From Thermococci archaeon (lineage in GTDB: Archaea > Methanobacteriota_B > Thermococci > Thermococcales > Thermococcaceae), in NCBI GenBank assembly GCA_003663525.1, contig QMUF01000027.1, forward strand, positions 1 through 13,711: DNA of 13,711 bases, in the 5' to 3' direction. Positions 1-6,031 of this stretch are shown piece by piece. A program made the position numbers and the translations under genes. The notes below the pieces were generated by a model. That model did no database searches. It saw only the letters and a list, made by a program, of their open reading frames with translations, and had not been told where the DNA came from. Within the stretch, counting starts at the first letter, position 1. Each line of letters begins with the position of its first letter.

Positions 1-50
1 AGATTTACTATATTCCACCGACCCATGTTATCATTAAATTTAACTTAAAG

Positions 51-279
51 CCTTTCACGCACTCGTTTCAATAATTTCCGACCTCTAAGAAACTACCCTA
101 GATTTAATATTCACATAAGCATTGCTGACAAAAATAATAAAGTATATGGAGGGCACTTGCTTAGTGGGAAATGTGGCCCATATGCAATAATAGCAGTTAT
201 TTCCTATGAAAAACTAAGCTTCAAGAGGGTTTATGTAGAAAAAGCAAAGCGAATGGAAACTGGGGTATATGAGGTCTAA
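51..279 (+). pseudogene. PPC/DUF296 domain DNA-binding protein, C-terminal remnant
   Basis: An open frame without any ATG, GTG or early TTG start runs from just after a TAA (48-50) to a TAA at 277-279. It contains the hallmark of the PPC (DUF296) domain: an HISIAD strand followed by KVYGGHLLSG, then a strand-rich tail ending in METGVYEV, which matches the usual family C-terminus. Intact family members are about 130-150 residues; here only about 55 residues are convincingly homologous. The residues encoded before the PRFNIHI segment do not look like the family. ATG at 25 opens another frame that closes after seven codons. I infer a 5'-truncated, decayed gene. In prokaryotes PPC proteins are small trimeric proteins of unclear role, in plants linked to AT-hook DNA binding. 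A frameshifted intact gene entering from the left edge is possible but not supported. Confidence 0.55.
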
Positions 280-353
280 TTGATATCCCACGTTGCATAT
301 TGCAGTTATTGGGATTTTTCCTACCCTACTGGTTCCCTCTTCTTACTTCGATT

Positions 354-470
354 TTAAGAGAGTTTCAGATGCTCGTCCACTATAATTTCAAAATCTCCAA
401 CCTTTGCAATTATTTTTGGTGGCAATTCTGTTTTTCTTTCAATGGAAAACTCAACATTAACTTCCTCCAA
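354..470 (-). CDS. Possible 38-residue small protein after the DUF6506 gene
   Basis: A 38-codon frame begins with TTG at 470, with AGGA eight bases upstream, and ends with TAA at 354-356. It is in the same frame as the DUF6506 gene and separated from that gene's TGA by only five sense codons. The peptide has a protein-like composition, with alternating acidic, basic and hydrophobic residues (for example EFSIERKTELPPKII, then GDFEIIVDEH), unlike random AT-rich sequence. It could be a separate translationally coupled small protein, a decayed C-terminal extension of the DUF6506 protein cut off by a nonsense change, or chance. I recognise no family. The TTG start and weak ribosome site keep confidence low. 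Confidence 0.3.
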   Translation of the reverse strand: MEEVNVEFSIERKTELPPKIIAKVGDFEIIVDEHLKLS

Positions 471-485
471 CTTTTTAATCCTTGC

Positions 486-794
486 TCACTTAAATATCTC
501 ATCTCCACTTTTTCCCTCAAGTCCTGCATGGATGTCAAACCTAACCACGCCCACAGGAACTTTTCCTTCCACTGCTTCCACAATTTTTGCAACACCTTTA
601 TGACCAAAGCCACCACATAGTTCAATTGCTCCTATACCATCATTTACAAGTTCCTTTGCAATTTTGCATGCCTCTTCATAGTCTTTAACTCCAACCACGT
701 GAAGCTCTACAACTGGCGTTGAAATAATTGCCCTATGCTTCTCAGGCTCCGCTTCGGGAGCCAAGAACATAAAAACTGCTTTAAGCTTTCCCAT
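486..794 (-). CDS. DUF6506 family protein
   Basis: This 102-residue protein matches my recollection of the small, uncharacterised DUF6506 family. It opens with MGKLKAVFMFLAPEAEPEKH, then has a VVGVKDYEEA segment, the signature IELCGGFGHKGVAKI, the segment GKVPVGVVRFDIH and a GKSGDEIF C-terminus. The alternating strand and helix pattern suggests a compact alpha/beta (ferredoxin-like or small barrel-derived) fold. I chose ATG at 794 because it follows a near-perfect ribosome site (GGAGATGAT) three bases upstream; an upstream ATG at 821 would add nine residues that read like intergenic sequence. It lies 27 bases after the membrane protein gene and is the last confident gene of the minus-strand E1 operon, which ties it to the 2-oxoacid or acetoin-like pathway. 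No catalytic residues are known to me; the conserved Cys, Gly and His in ELCGGFGHKG are candidates. Function unknown. Confidence 0.85.
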   Translation of the reverse strand: MGKLKAVFMFLAPEAEPEKHRAIISTPVVELHVVGVKDYEEACKIAKELVNDGIGAIELCGGFGHKGVAKIVEAVEGKVPVGVVRFDIHAGLEGKSGDEIFK

Positions 795-821
795 TATATC
801 ATCTCCTAAACTCCTCTTCAT

Positions 822-1859
822 TCAGTCTTCCCATGACCATGATTGCGGAAATCCCGTTCTCTTGGACGGGAAGCATAGAGGTATCGCGAATCCCCAATGA
901 ACACCAGCATATGCAAGTACAAATGCTTGCATTAGGTAGTAAGTATCTTCCGGACTTGTGGGAGGCCAGATATGCTTTGTTATTGCAATACTCACAAGAA
1001 CTGCAATTATTTGGATTATGATAACTCCGATGAAACCTACAATTGCTCCCAATGTAGGCGGCTTTATCTTTCTCCACGGCCATCCTTCGAATATTACGAA
1101 GACGCTCCAGTTAAAGCTACATCCTGCTCCGAACCATATTAGGAAATAAAGGGAATAACCACTTGTCAGGGACGCATAAGGGGCATCCAGCGAGAAATTA
1201 AAATGGCCCAGCAACGATGCGATTCCAACTGCCAAGAAGACCACTGCCATGTTTATGACCCAGAATGCTATTCCTCCCTCATATCCTTTCATATCCTTAC
1301 TCCAGTATGCTATAATTCCCGAGCCTAGGAGCCATTGTGTTGGAATAAACCACCACGCAGGCATGAGACCTGGCTTTGGGAGAGCTATTATGGTAATTAG
1401 AACTAGGGAATACCAGAGCATTAAATCCAGCACTGCCTTTTTAGGAGCAGGCGTCTCTCCCCATAGGTGGAAGGAAAAATCTGTGACTACCACCCAGAAG
1501 AACAAACCTGCCAATATCGGGAATCCATAGGTTTGAAGGTCGACCAGCTTGCTTGCTAGATACCAGCATACTACACCCAATACCCATGAAACACCGAGGG
1601 TTGCAATTCCACGGCTCCACCAGTTTTCAACTTTGTTAAAGGGCCAATACCCCCACACAACAAATGCAAAGACCCACCATAAAGCCCATAGATACGTTCC
1701 AACGATATCAAGCCATTCTGCCCCACATATGGAAACTCTAGTGAATATCAAGTGGCCAATCCACCAATTTAAAACAGAGGCTATGATAACGGCCAACATT
1801 ACAGGCCAATGATAACCCCATTTTTGCTCCTCTTTCACTTCCTCAGGCGTTCTCGTCAC
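822..1859 (-). CDS. Tryptophan-rich polytopic membrane protein, unknown function
   Basis: This 345-residue protein has about ten hydrophobic segments, at roughly residues 20-39, 49-74, 84-105, 112-133, 143-161, 170-187, 196-218, 236-260, 270-294 and 308-330. A charged 18-residue N-terminus precedes them, so no cleavable signal peptide is expected. It contains 30 tryptophans (8.7 percent), many in pairs (NWW, LWW, NWW, AWW), which is very unusual. I do not recognise a family. Position, between a VOC-fold gene (45 bases upstream) and DUF6506 (27 bases downstream) in an E1 operon, suggests a transporter or membrane-bound enzyme of the same pathway. Aromatic-lined pockets occur in carriers for cationic or hydrophobic substrates, but that is only an analogy. 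The start is GTG at 1859, with only a weak AGAAG upstream; translation may be coupled to the preceding gene. A Met near residue 21 would cut into the first membrane segment, so it is less likely. Confidence 0.8.
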   Translation of the reverse strand: MTRTPEEVKEEQKWGYHWPVMLAVIIASVLNWWIGHLIFTRVSICGAEWLDIVGTYLWALWWVFAFVVWGYWPFNKVENWWSRGIATLGVSWVLGVVCWYLASKLVDLQTYGFPILAGLFFWVVVTDFSFHLWGETPAPKKAVLDLMLWYSLVLITIIALPKPGLMPAWWFIPTQWLLGSGIIAYWSKDMKGYEGGIAFWVINMAVVFLAVGIASLLGHFNFSLDAPYASLTSGYSLYFLIWFGAGCSFNWSVFVIFEGWPWRKIKPPTLGAIVGFIGVIIIQIIAVLVSIAITKHIWPPTSPEDTYYLMQAFVLAYAGVHWGFAIPLCFPSKRTGFPQSWSWED

Positions 1860-1904
1860 CTTCTAAACATTCTCAAATTTAAAAAAAGAAAGTTTGACCT
1901 TGCG

Positions 1905-2417
1905 TCAGCCTATCCAAGGGATTTTAGCCCCGGGCGGATATACTTCATCAGGTTCTGGCCACTTGAAGCTCTCAGGTGGCTTGTAGATCTCAGCAATAAC
2001 CTTTAAGTCTTCCTCAGTGGTTAAGTAAGTGTAGATGAAGTCACACCATGTGCCACCTTGTAAAATTTTGTGACCCTTAGACCTGAAAAAGTTCATGGCT
2101 TCATCATAGTCTTCAACCCCAAAGGCTACATGGTGTAGTCCTTCGCCATGGGTGCGTAAAAATTCTGCGTAAATGCTTTTGTCATCTTTAGGTTCTATCA
2201 GTTCCCATTGGACTTTCCCAATGTTACATAGGGCGAGACGCATAGCATAATCCTCTCTTTTATCTCTGATGATCATATCTTTCACTGTTTCTGGGTTAAA
2301 TTCATATATTGCCCACGGGCCTATCCCATACTCGTCATAGTATATTTTTACAGCTTCATCTAAATTTTTCACAACAACAGCAACCTGAAGGACATCCGTA
2401 AATATAGGTTTTTCCAC
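1905..2417 (-). CDS. VOC (glyoxalase/methylmalonyl-CoA epimerase-like) family protein
   Basis: This is a 170-residue vicinal-oxygen-chelate protein. The N-terminal module has QVAVVVKNLDEAVKIYYDEY followed by GIGPW, typical of the glyoxalase_4 or methylmalonyl-CoA-epimerase-like group. The second module has GEGLHHVAFGVEDYDEAM and ends with IAEIYKPP. Candidate metal ligands are Gln11, Glu73 (or Gln70), His95 or His96, and Glu143, matching the usual pattern of one ligand per strand. Such enzymes bind a divalent metal and act on an oxyanion or enolate next to a carbonyl (epimerisation, isomerisation, lyase or dioxygenase chemistry). I chose GTG at 2417 because GGAGGT lies six bases upstream; a start at 2513 would overlap the E1 beta gene and add 32 basic non-family residues. 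It sits 34 bases after E1 beta in the same operon, so it may process the E1 substrate or product. True epimerase activity is not assured. Confidence 0.85.
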   Translation of the reverse strand: MEKPIFTDVLQVAVVVKNLDEAVKIYYDEYGIGPWAIYEFNPETVKDMIIRDKREDYAMRLALCNIGKVQWELIEPKDDKSIYAEFLRTHGEGLHHVAFGVEDYDEAMNFFRSKGHKILQGGTWCDFIYTYLTTEEDLKVIAEIYKPPESFKWPEPDEVYPPGAKIPWIG

Positions 2418-2451
2418 AATCCTACCTCCTTTTTCTAAAAAATTGGGAAGA

Positions 2452-3435
2452 TCAAAGGATCTCCCTAACAGCCTTCTCAATCTTCTCAGTGCTTGGTATC
2501 CACTCACTCTCAAGAACAGGGCTGAAGGGAACGGGTGTTGCTGGTGGTGTCACTATCTTTACAGGAGCTTTTAAGCTATCAAAGGCCTTATTAACAGCTA
2601 AAGCCGCTACATCCGTGGCAAAGCCACACCTTGGATATCCCTCATCAACCACAACAAGCTTTCCAGTCTTCTTTATGGAATTTATGATAGTGTCCACATC
2701 CAGTGGAACTATAGTCCTCGGATCAACGACCTCAACACTTATACCGTCTTTCTCAAGATTCTCTGCCACTTCTAAGGATTTGTGAACCATTGCTGCAGTT
2801 GCAACAATCGTGACATCTTTTCCTTCCCTCTTCACGTCCGCTTCCCCTAAGGGGATTGAGTACGGTTCCTCTGGGACTTCCCCTTTAACCGCGTATAATG
2901 CCTTATGTTCAATGAATATCACGGGGTCATCATCCTCTATTGAAGATATCAAGAGTCCCTTTGCATCATAAGGTGTTGAGGGCATCACCACCTTAAGACC
3001 TGGTACGTGAGCGAATATTGCATGCAGGGATTGTGAGTGCTGTGCTGCCGCTGAAAAACCAGCTCCACACACGGTTCTTAAAACCATGGAAATCTTAGCT
3101 TTTCCTCCAAACATGTACCTCATCTTTGCAGCTTGGTTGTAAATCTGGTCAAACGTAACTCCAAGAAAGTCTATGAACATCAACTCAACAACAGGTCTTA
3201 GCAAACCTGTAGCCGCTGCTCCCACTCCAGTTCCTACAAATCCGCTCTCAGCAATTGGAGTGTCTATAACTCTCTCAGGCCCGTATTTATCATAAAGCCC
3301 TGCAGTTACCCCATAAATTCCACCATAAACTCCAACATCTTCACCCATTACTACTACTTTTGGATCTTTTGACATCTCGTAGTCTAGTGCTTCATTCAAC
3401 GCCTGAGCAAAGGTGATCTCTCTCACCACTGCCAT
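2452..3435 (-). CDS. 2-oxoacid/acetoin dehydrogenase E1 component, beta subunit (set 1)
   Basis: This 327-residue protein is the beta half of an alpha2beta2 thiamine-diphosphate E1. It opens with REITFAQALNEALDYEM, then VVVMGEDVGVYGGIYGVTAGL, the family signature TPIAESGFVGTGVGAAATGL, and PVVELMFIDFLGVTFDQIYNQAAKMRYM. The C-terminal transketolase-like domain includes VEVVDPRTIVPLD and VVVDEGYPRCGF. The subunit binds the aminopyrimidine side of the cofactor and the potassium-binding loop, and with E1 alpha decarboxylates the 2-oxoacid (or cleaves acetoin) and reductively acylates the lipoyl carrier. The ATG at 3435 follows GGGGGTG and overlaps the last 13 bases of E1 alpha, so the two are translationally coupled. 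The protein is close to AcoB and PdhB. Compared with set 2 it lacks a nine-residue insert ahead of the EVPEEPY segment, which argues for a different partner or substrate. Confidence 0.93.
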   Translation of the reverse strand: MAVVREITFAQALNEALDYEMSKDPKVVVMGEDVGVYGGIYGVTAGLYDKYGPERVIDTPIAESGFVGTGVGAAATGLLRPVVELMFIDFLGVTFDQIYNQAAKMRYMFGGKAKISMVLRTVCGAGFSAAAQHSQSLHAIFAHVPGLKVVMPSTPYDAKGLLISSIEDDDPVIFIEHKALYAVKGEVPEEPYSIPLGEADVKREGKDVTIVATAAMVHKSLEVAENLEKDGISVEVVDPRTIVPLDVDTIINSIKKTGKLVVVDEGYPRCGFATDVAALAVNKAFDSLKAPVKIVTPPATPVPFSPVLESEWIPSTEKIEKAVREIL

Positions 3436-4421
3436 ACTAACACCCCCTTGGTTGGAGTAGAGAACACATCTTCAAGAACCTCCTCCTTAGAAGGCCATGG
3501 ACTCTCCTCAGCAAACTTGATAGCTTCTTCAATCTCCTTCTTTACCTTCTCCCAGATTGAATCAAGCTCCTCCTTTGTTACAATTCCTTTCTCCAGAAGC
3601 TTCTCCTCAAAGAGTTTTATGGGGTCCTTGTTCTTCTTCCACCATTCCACCTCTTCCTTTGACCTGTACACCTGAGGATCTCCTTCAAAATGTCCTCTGA
3701 ATCTGTAAGTTTTTGCTTCTATTAGAGTGGGGCCTTCTCCCCTTCTGGCTCTCTCAATAGCCTCCTTAGCCACTTCATAAACCGCTAGAACATCCTGCCC
3801 GTCCACGCTTACGCCAGGAATTCCATAAGCCTTTCCTCTCTCTGCAACACTCTTAATTGTCTGCTGTTTGTCGTATGAAAGAGATATCTGATATTGGTTG
3901 TTTTCACATACAAACACCACTGGGAGCTTCAATATTGATGCTAAGTTTATTCCCTCGTGGAAGTTCTGCTGGTTGGAAGCACCATCACCAAAGAATGCCA
4001 CTGCAACATTGTCCAAACCATTTAGCTTTATCCCCAAACCAGCGCCTACAGCATGTGGGATTCCCCCACCGACTATTCCATTTGCCCCCAACTCACCGAC
4101 GTCCAAATCAGCTATATGCATGGAGCCACCTTTTCCCTTTCCGCTTCCCGTTTTCTTTCCAAAAAGCTCAGCCATTGATGCTTTAATATCTCCACCTTTC
4201 GCGACATAATGTCCGTGTCCCCTGTGGGTGCTGGTAATGTAATCCTCTTTCCTCAAATTCGCCATGACACCTACAGCAACTGCCTCCTCACCTACATACA
4301 GGTGTACAAATCCAGGTATTTTGCCCTGAGCAAAGAGCTCTGCAACCCTTTCCTCATGCTCTCTTATCTTCACCATCATTTCATACATCCACAACAACAT
4401 TTCCTTGGATATTTCCTCCAT
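3423..4421 (-). CDS. 2-oxoacid/acetoin dehydrogenase E1 component, alpha subunit (set 1)
   Basis: This 332-residue thiamine-diphosphate E1 alpha subunit is AcoA/PdhA-like. Visible motifs are GKIPGFVHLYVGEEAVAVGV (residues 33-52), TSTHRGHGHYVAKG (63-76), KGKGGSMH (95-102) and the cofactor motif GDGASN (145-150) with ENN (173-175), fitting the GDG...N magnesium-pyrophosphate signature. The GFVHLY loop and THRGHGH resemble acetoin-dehydrogenase alpha subunits, and an acoX-like gene is transcribed divergently nearby, so acetoin is a reasonable but unproven substrate; pyruvate and branched 2-oxoacids remain possible. The start at 4421 has AGGAGAGG eight bases upstream; the upstream ATG at 4472 would add a non-family 17-residue stretch and lacks such a site. 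It heads the minus-strand operon that continues with E1 beta, VOC, membrane protein and DUF6506. A strong TATA box lies at 4524-4531. Confidence 0.93.
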   Translation of the reverse strand: MEEISKEMLLWMYEMMVKIREHEERVAELFAQGKIPGFVHLYVGEEAVAVGVMANLRKEDYITSTHRGHGHYVAKGGDIKASMAELFGKKTGSGKGKGGSMHIADLDVGELGANGIVGGGIPHAVGAGLGIKLNGLDNVAVAFFGDGASNQQNFHEGINLASILKLPVVFVCENNQYQISLSYDKQQTIKSVAERGKAYGIPGVSVDGQDVLAVYEVAKEAIERARRGEGPTLIEAKTYRFRGHFEGDPQVYRSKEEVEWWKKNKDPIKLFEEKLLEKGIVTKEELDSIWEKVKKEIEEAIKFAEESPWPSKEEVLEDVFSTPTKGVLVWQW

Positions 4422-4523
4422 ACTTTTCGCCTCTCCTGAGTTTAGATTTAAAAAAGCACTTGATTTTTGCAAATGATTAAAACATAGCCTAGATTTGACA
4501 CTAGAGATTTTACATTGAAGATG

Positions 4524-4538
4524 TATATATACTTTTCC
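4524..4538 (-). promoter_or_regulatory. Archaeal promoter (BRE plus TATA) for the set-1 E1 operon
   Basis: Read on the minus strand, GGAAAAG directly precedes TATATATA (TATA at 4524-4531, BRE at about 4532-4538). The usual 25-27 base spacing places transcription start near 4500, giving a leader of about 79 bases before the ATG at 4421. TATATATA is self-complementary, but the purine-rich BRE is on the minus-strand side only, so I assign it to the minus direction. Confidence 0.55.
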
Positions 4539-4555
4539 ATTTTTTATTCCAAAAG

Positions 4556-4595
4556 CTTATTAAACTTAAATGAAAAATAACGATATGGTGATGGT
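4556..4595 (+). promoter_or_regulatory. Promoter and ribosome site for the lipoyl/E2 operon
   Basis: CCAAAAGC precedes a TATA-like TTATTAAA at 4557-4564. Standard spacing puts transcription start near 4587, right at the ribosome-site-like GGTGATGGT (4587-4595) that abuts the ATG at 4596. The leader would be only about nine bases. It lies back to back with the minus-strand promoter, about 30 bases away, so the two operons could be co-regulated by one factor bound between them. The exact TATA call is tentative. Confidence 0.4.
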
Positions 4596-4844
4596 ATGAC
4601 CAAAGTAAATATCATTATGCCAAAATTAGGTATGACAATGAAAAAAGGTACTATCGTAGAGTGGAAGAAAAAAGTTGGAGAAAAGGTAGAGAAGGATGAG
4701 GTAATTGCCATAGTTGAGTCCGAGAAATTGAGTGGAGAAGTTAAAGCCCCGACTTCAGGAGTTTTAGCAGAAGTACTTCACGCCGTTGGTGAAGAAGTTC
4801 CCGTAGGGGAAGCAATAGCGATAATAGAAACCGAGGAGAGCTGA
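4596..4844 (+). CDS. Free-standing lipoyl-domain protein (detached E2 lipoyl domain, set 1)
   Basis: This 82-residue protein is a complete single biotinyl/lipoyl domain and nothing else. MPKLGMTMKKGTIVEWKKKV opens the domain, IVESEKLSGEVKAPTSGVL carries the lipoylation hairpin with Lys44 as the modified residue, and VPVGEAIAIIE closes it. Lipoyl-Lys44 would swing acyl groups from E1 to the E2 acyltransferase and then be reoxidised by E3. In most organisms this domain is fused to the N-terminus of E2; here a TGA at 4842-4844 and a new ATG at 4846 separate it from the E2 core. The split is clean, not a frameshift: E2 has its own start with a GAGGAGAG site. The E-S-E-K-L-S surroundings resemble E2 lipoyl domains, not glycine-cleavage H protein or biotin carriers (which have MKM). 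Confidence 0.92.
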   Translation: MTKVNIIMPKLGMTMKKGTIVEWKKKVGEKVEKDEVIAIVESEKLSGEVKAPTSGVLAEVLHAVGEEVPVGEAIAIIETEES

Positions 4845-4845
4845 A

Positions 4846-5664
4846 ATGGTAAGTGAAGAGGTCAGAATGATAGCCGAGCAGTATGATATTGACCTTTCAA
4901 AGATAAAAGGCTCAGGAGTTAATGGCGAGGTTACACTTGAAGACCTCGAAAAATACATACGAGAACACTTCTTCCCAAAAGTAAAAGAAGAGAAGAAAGT
5001 TTTTGGGATTAGAAAAGTTATAGCAGACAGGCTTTCAAAGAGCTACAGGGAGGCCGTCCATGTAACCCTCAATATGGAAACAGAGATGGACAACCTCATT
5101 CAAATGAGAAAAAAGCTCACTGAAAAACTTGGAGAAAAGCCCTCATACACTGTTCTGATGTTGAAGTGCATTGCAAAGGCCATCAGGGATTTCATAGAGA
5201 TCAATGCAACAATGGAAAAGGAAAAGATAGTGATCTATGATAATGTGAATATAAACGTGGCCATCGACAGCCCAATAGGCTTGATAACCCCCGTAATTAG
5301 AGATGTTGATAAAAAGGCCCTTAAGGAGCTTTTAAAAGACTATGCAGACATAGTTGAGAGGGCAAAGAAGGGTGCACTTAAAGAAAAGGATTTTGTAGGA
5401 GGAACTTTCACGATTACAAATCTCGGAATGTTTGGGGTGGATTCCTTCACCCCAATAATAAATCCCCCCCAAATCGCGATTTTAGGTTTGAATAGAATAA
5501 CACAAAAGCCAGTCATGAAAAATGGGGAGATAAAAATTGCCAGTGTAATGGTGCTCTCCCTAACCTTTGATCACAGAGCAATAGATGGAGCTCCGGCTGC
5601 AAGGTTCTTGGAAAGGGCTAAATACTACCTAGAACATCCAGAGAAGGTGTTTGAAGTTGAGTGA
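4846..5664 (+). CDS. 2-oxoacid dehydrogenase E2 acyltransferase lacking its own lipoyl domain
   Basis: This 272-residue protein begins directly with a peripheral-subunit-binding domain (residues about 1-37: VRMIAEQYDIDLSKIKGSGV, then NGEVTLEDLEKYI), a short charged linker, and the chloramphenicol-acetyltransferase-like catalytic domain from about residue 48 (FGIRKVIADRLSKSY). The active-site motif DHRAIDGAPAARFL places the catalytic His at 243 and Asp at 247; FTITNLGMFGVDSFTPIINP is also typical. It should form the oligomeric E2 core, bind E1 and/or E3, and transfer acyl groups from lipoyl-lysine to CoA. Its lipoyl domain is a separate protein encoded just upstream. It is shorter than usual E2 (about 400 residues) for that reason and is otherwise intact. 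It is the only E2 in the window, although two E1 pairs and two lipoyl carriers are present. Its stop overlaps the next gene's start region. Confidence 0.93.
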   Translation: MVSEEVRMIAEQYDIDLSKIKGSGVNGEVTLEDLEKYIREHFFPKVKEEKKVFGIRKVIADRLSKSYREAVHVTLNMETEMDNLIQMRKKLTEKLGEKPSYTVLMLKCIAKAIRDFIEINATMEKEKIVIYDNVNINVAIDSPIGLITPVIRDVDKKALKELLKDYADIVERAKKGALKEKDFVGGTFTITNLGMFGVDSFTPIINPPQIAILGLNRITQKPVMKNGEIKIASVMVLSLTFDHRAIDGAPAARFLERAKYYLEHPEKVFEVE

Positions 5665-6031
5665 ATGGGGAAGATATGTTATCGAGATAGGAATGGGTGT
5701 AGACCAGCATGGACAAGATCCTACTAAAGCAGCAATAAAAGCCATAAAAGATGCAATAACAAGAATCTGTACAGTTGGACTTCTTGAGCTTTTTGAGCTT
5801 GAGTTTGAGAAAGACGTGAAAGCAGAAGTCATCATAGGAGTGCCTTATCCCCAAAAAGTTGAGGTAGAGAAAGTTAAGGAAGCTATTCCTTTGCCGTGTA
5901 AAAAGGTTATTAACGTTGTTGAAGGAGGATTAAAAGGTCCTGGAATAGCTCTTAAAGAGTTTGGAGATAAAACAAACGAAATGCTAATAGCCATAGCGTT
6001 CATTACCCTTCATGTGAGGAGAGGGAAATAA
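5657..6031 (+). CDS. Lin0512 family protein
   Basis: This 124-residue protein is of the uncharacterised Lin0512 type. The signature is RYVIEIGMGVDQHGQDPTKA near the N-terminus, followed by KAIKDAITRICTVGLLELFE, a central VIIGVPYPQKVEVEKVKEAI, and the C-terminal VINVVEGGLKGPG, which is typical of the family. It is predicted to be soluble and alpha/beta. TTG at 5657 is preferred because AAGGTG lies seven bases upstream; TTG at 5651 sits too close to that site and would add only two residues. The start lies inside the end of the E2 gene, and the TAA stop overlaps the ATG of the acoX-like gene (TAATG), so all four plus-strand genes form a coupled operon. Function is unknown; its placement between E2 and AcoX argues for a role in the same catabolic system. 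Confidence 0.85.
   Translation: MSEWGRYVIEIGMGVDQHGQDPTKAAIKAIKDAITRICTVGLLELFELEFEKDVKAEVIIGVPYPQKVEVEKVKEAIPLPCKKVINVVEGGLKGPGIALKEFGDKTNEMLIAIAFITLHVRRGK

Noticed and set aside
486..488. TGA inside a longer frame as a selenocysteine codon
   Set aside because: Selenocysteine use is not known in Thermococcales, no stem-loop is evident, and the DUF6506 protein ends naturally at this point.
1249..1812. Plus-strand open frames opposite the Trp-rich membrane protein gene
   Set aside because: They are antisense shadows of a clear membrane protein, have no ribosome sites and no recognisable motifs.
2418..2513. N-terminal extension of the VOC protein from an upstream ATG
   Set aside because: It overlaps E1 beta and encodes a basic stretch unlike the family; GTG at 2417 has GGAGGT ideally placed.
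3857..4439. Plus-strand open frames opposite E1 alpha (set 1)
   Set aside because: Shadow frames; the minus-strand frame carries all family motifs, and the plus-strand products are low-information Ser/Pro/His-rich sequence.
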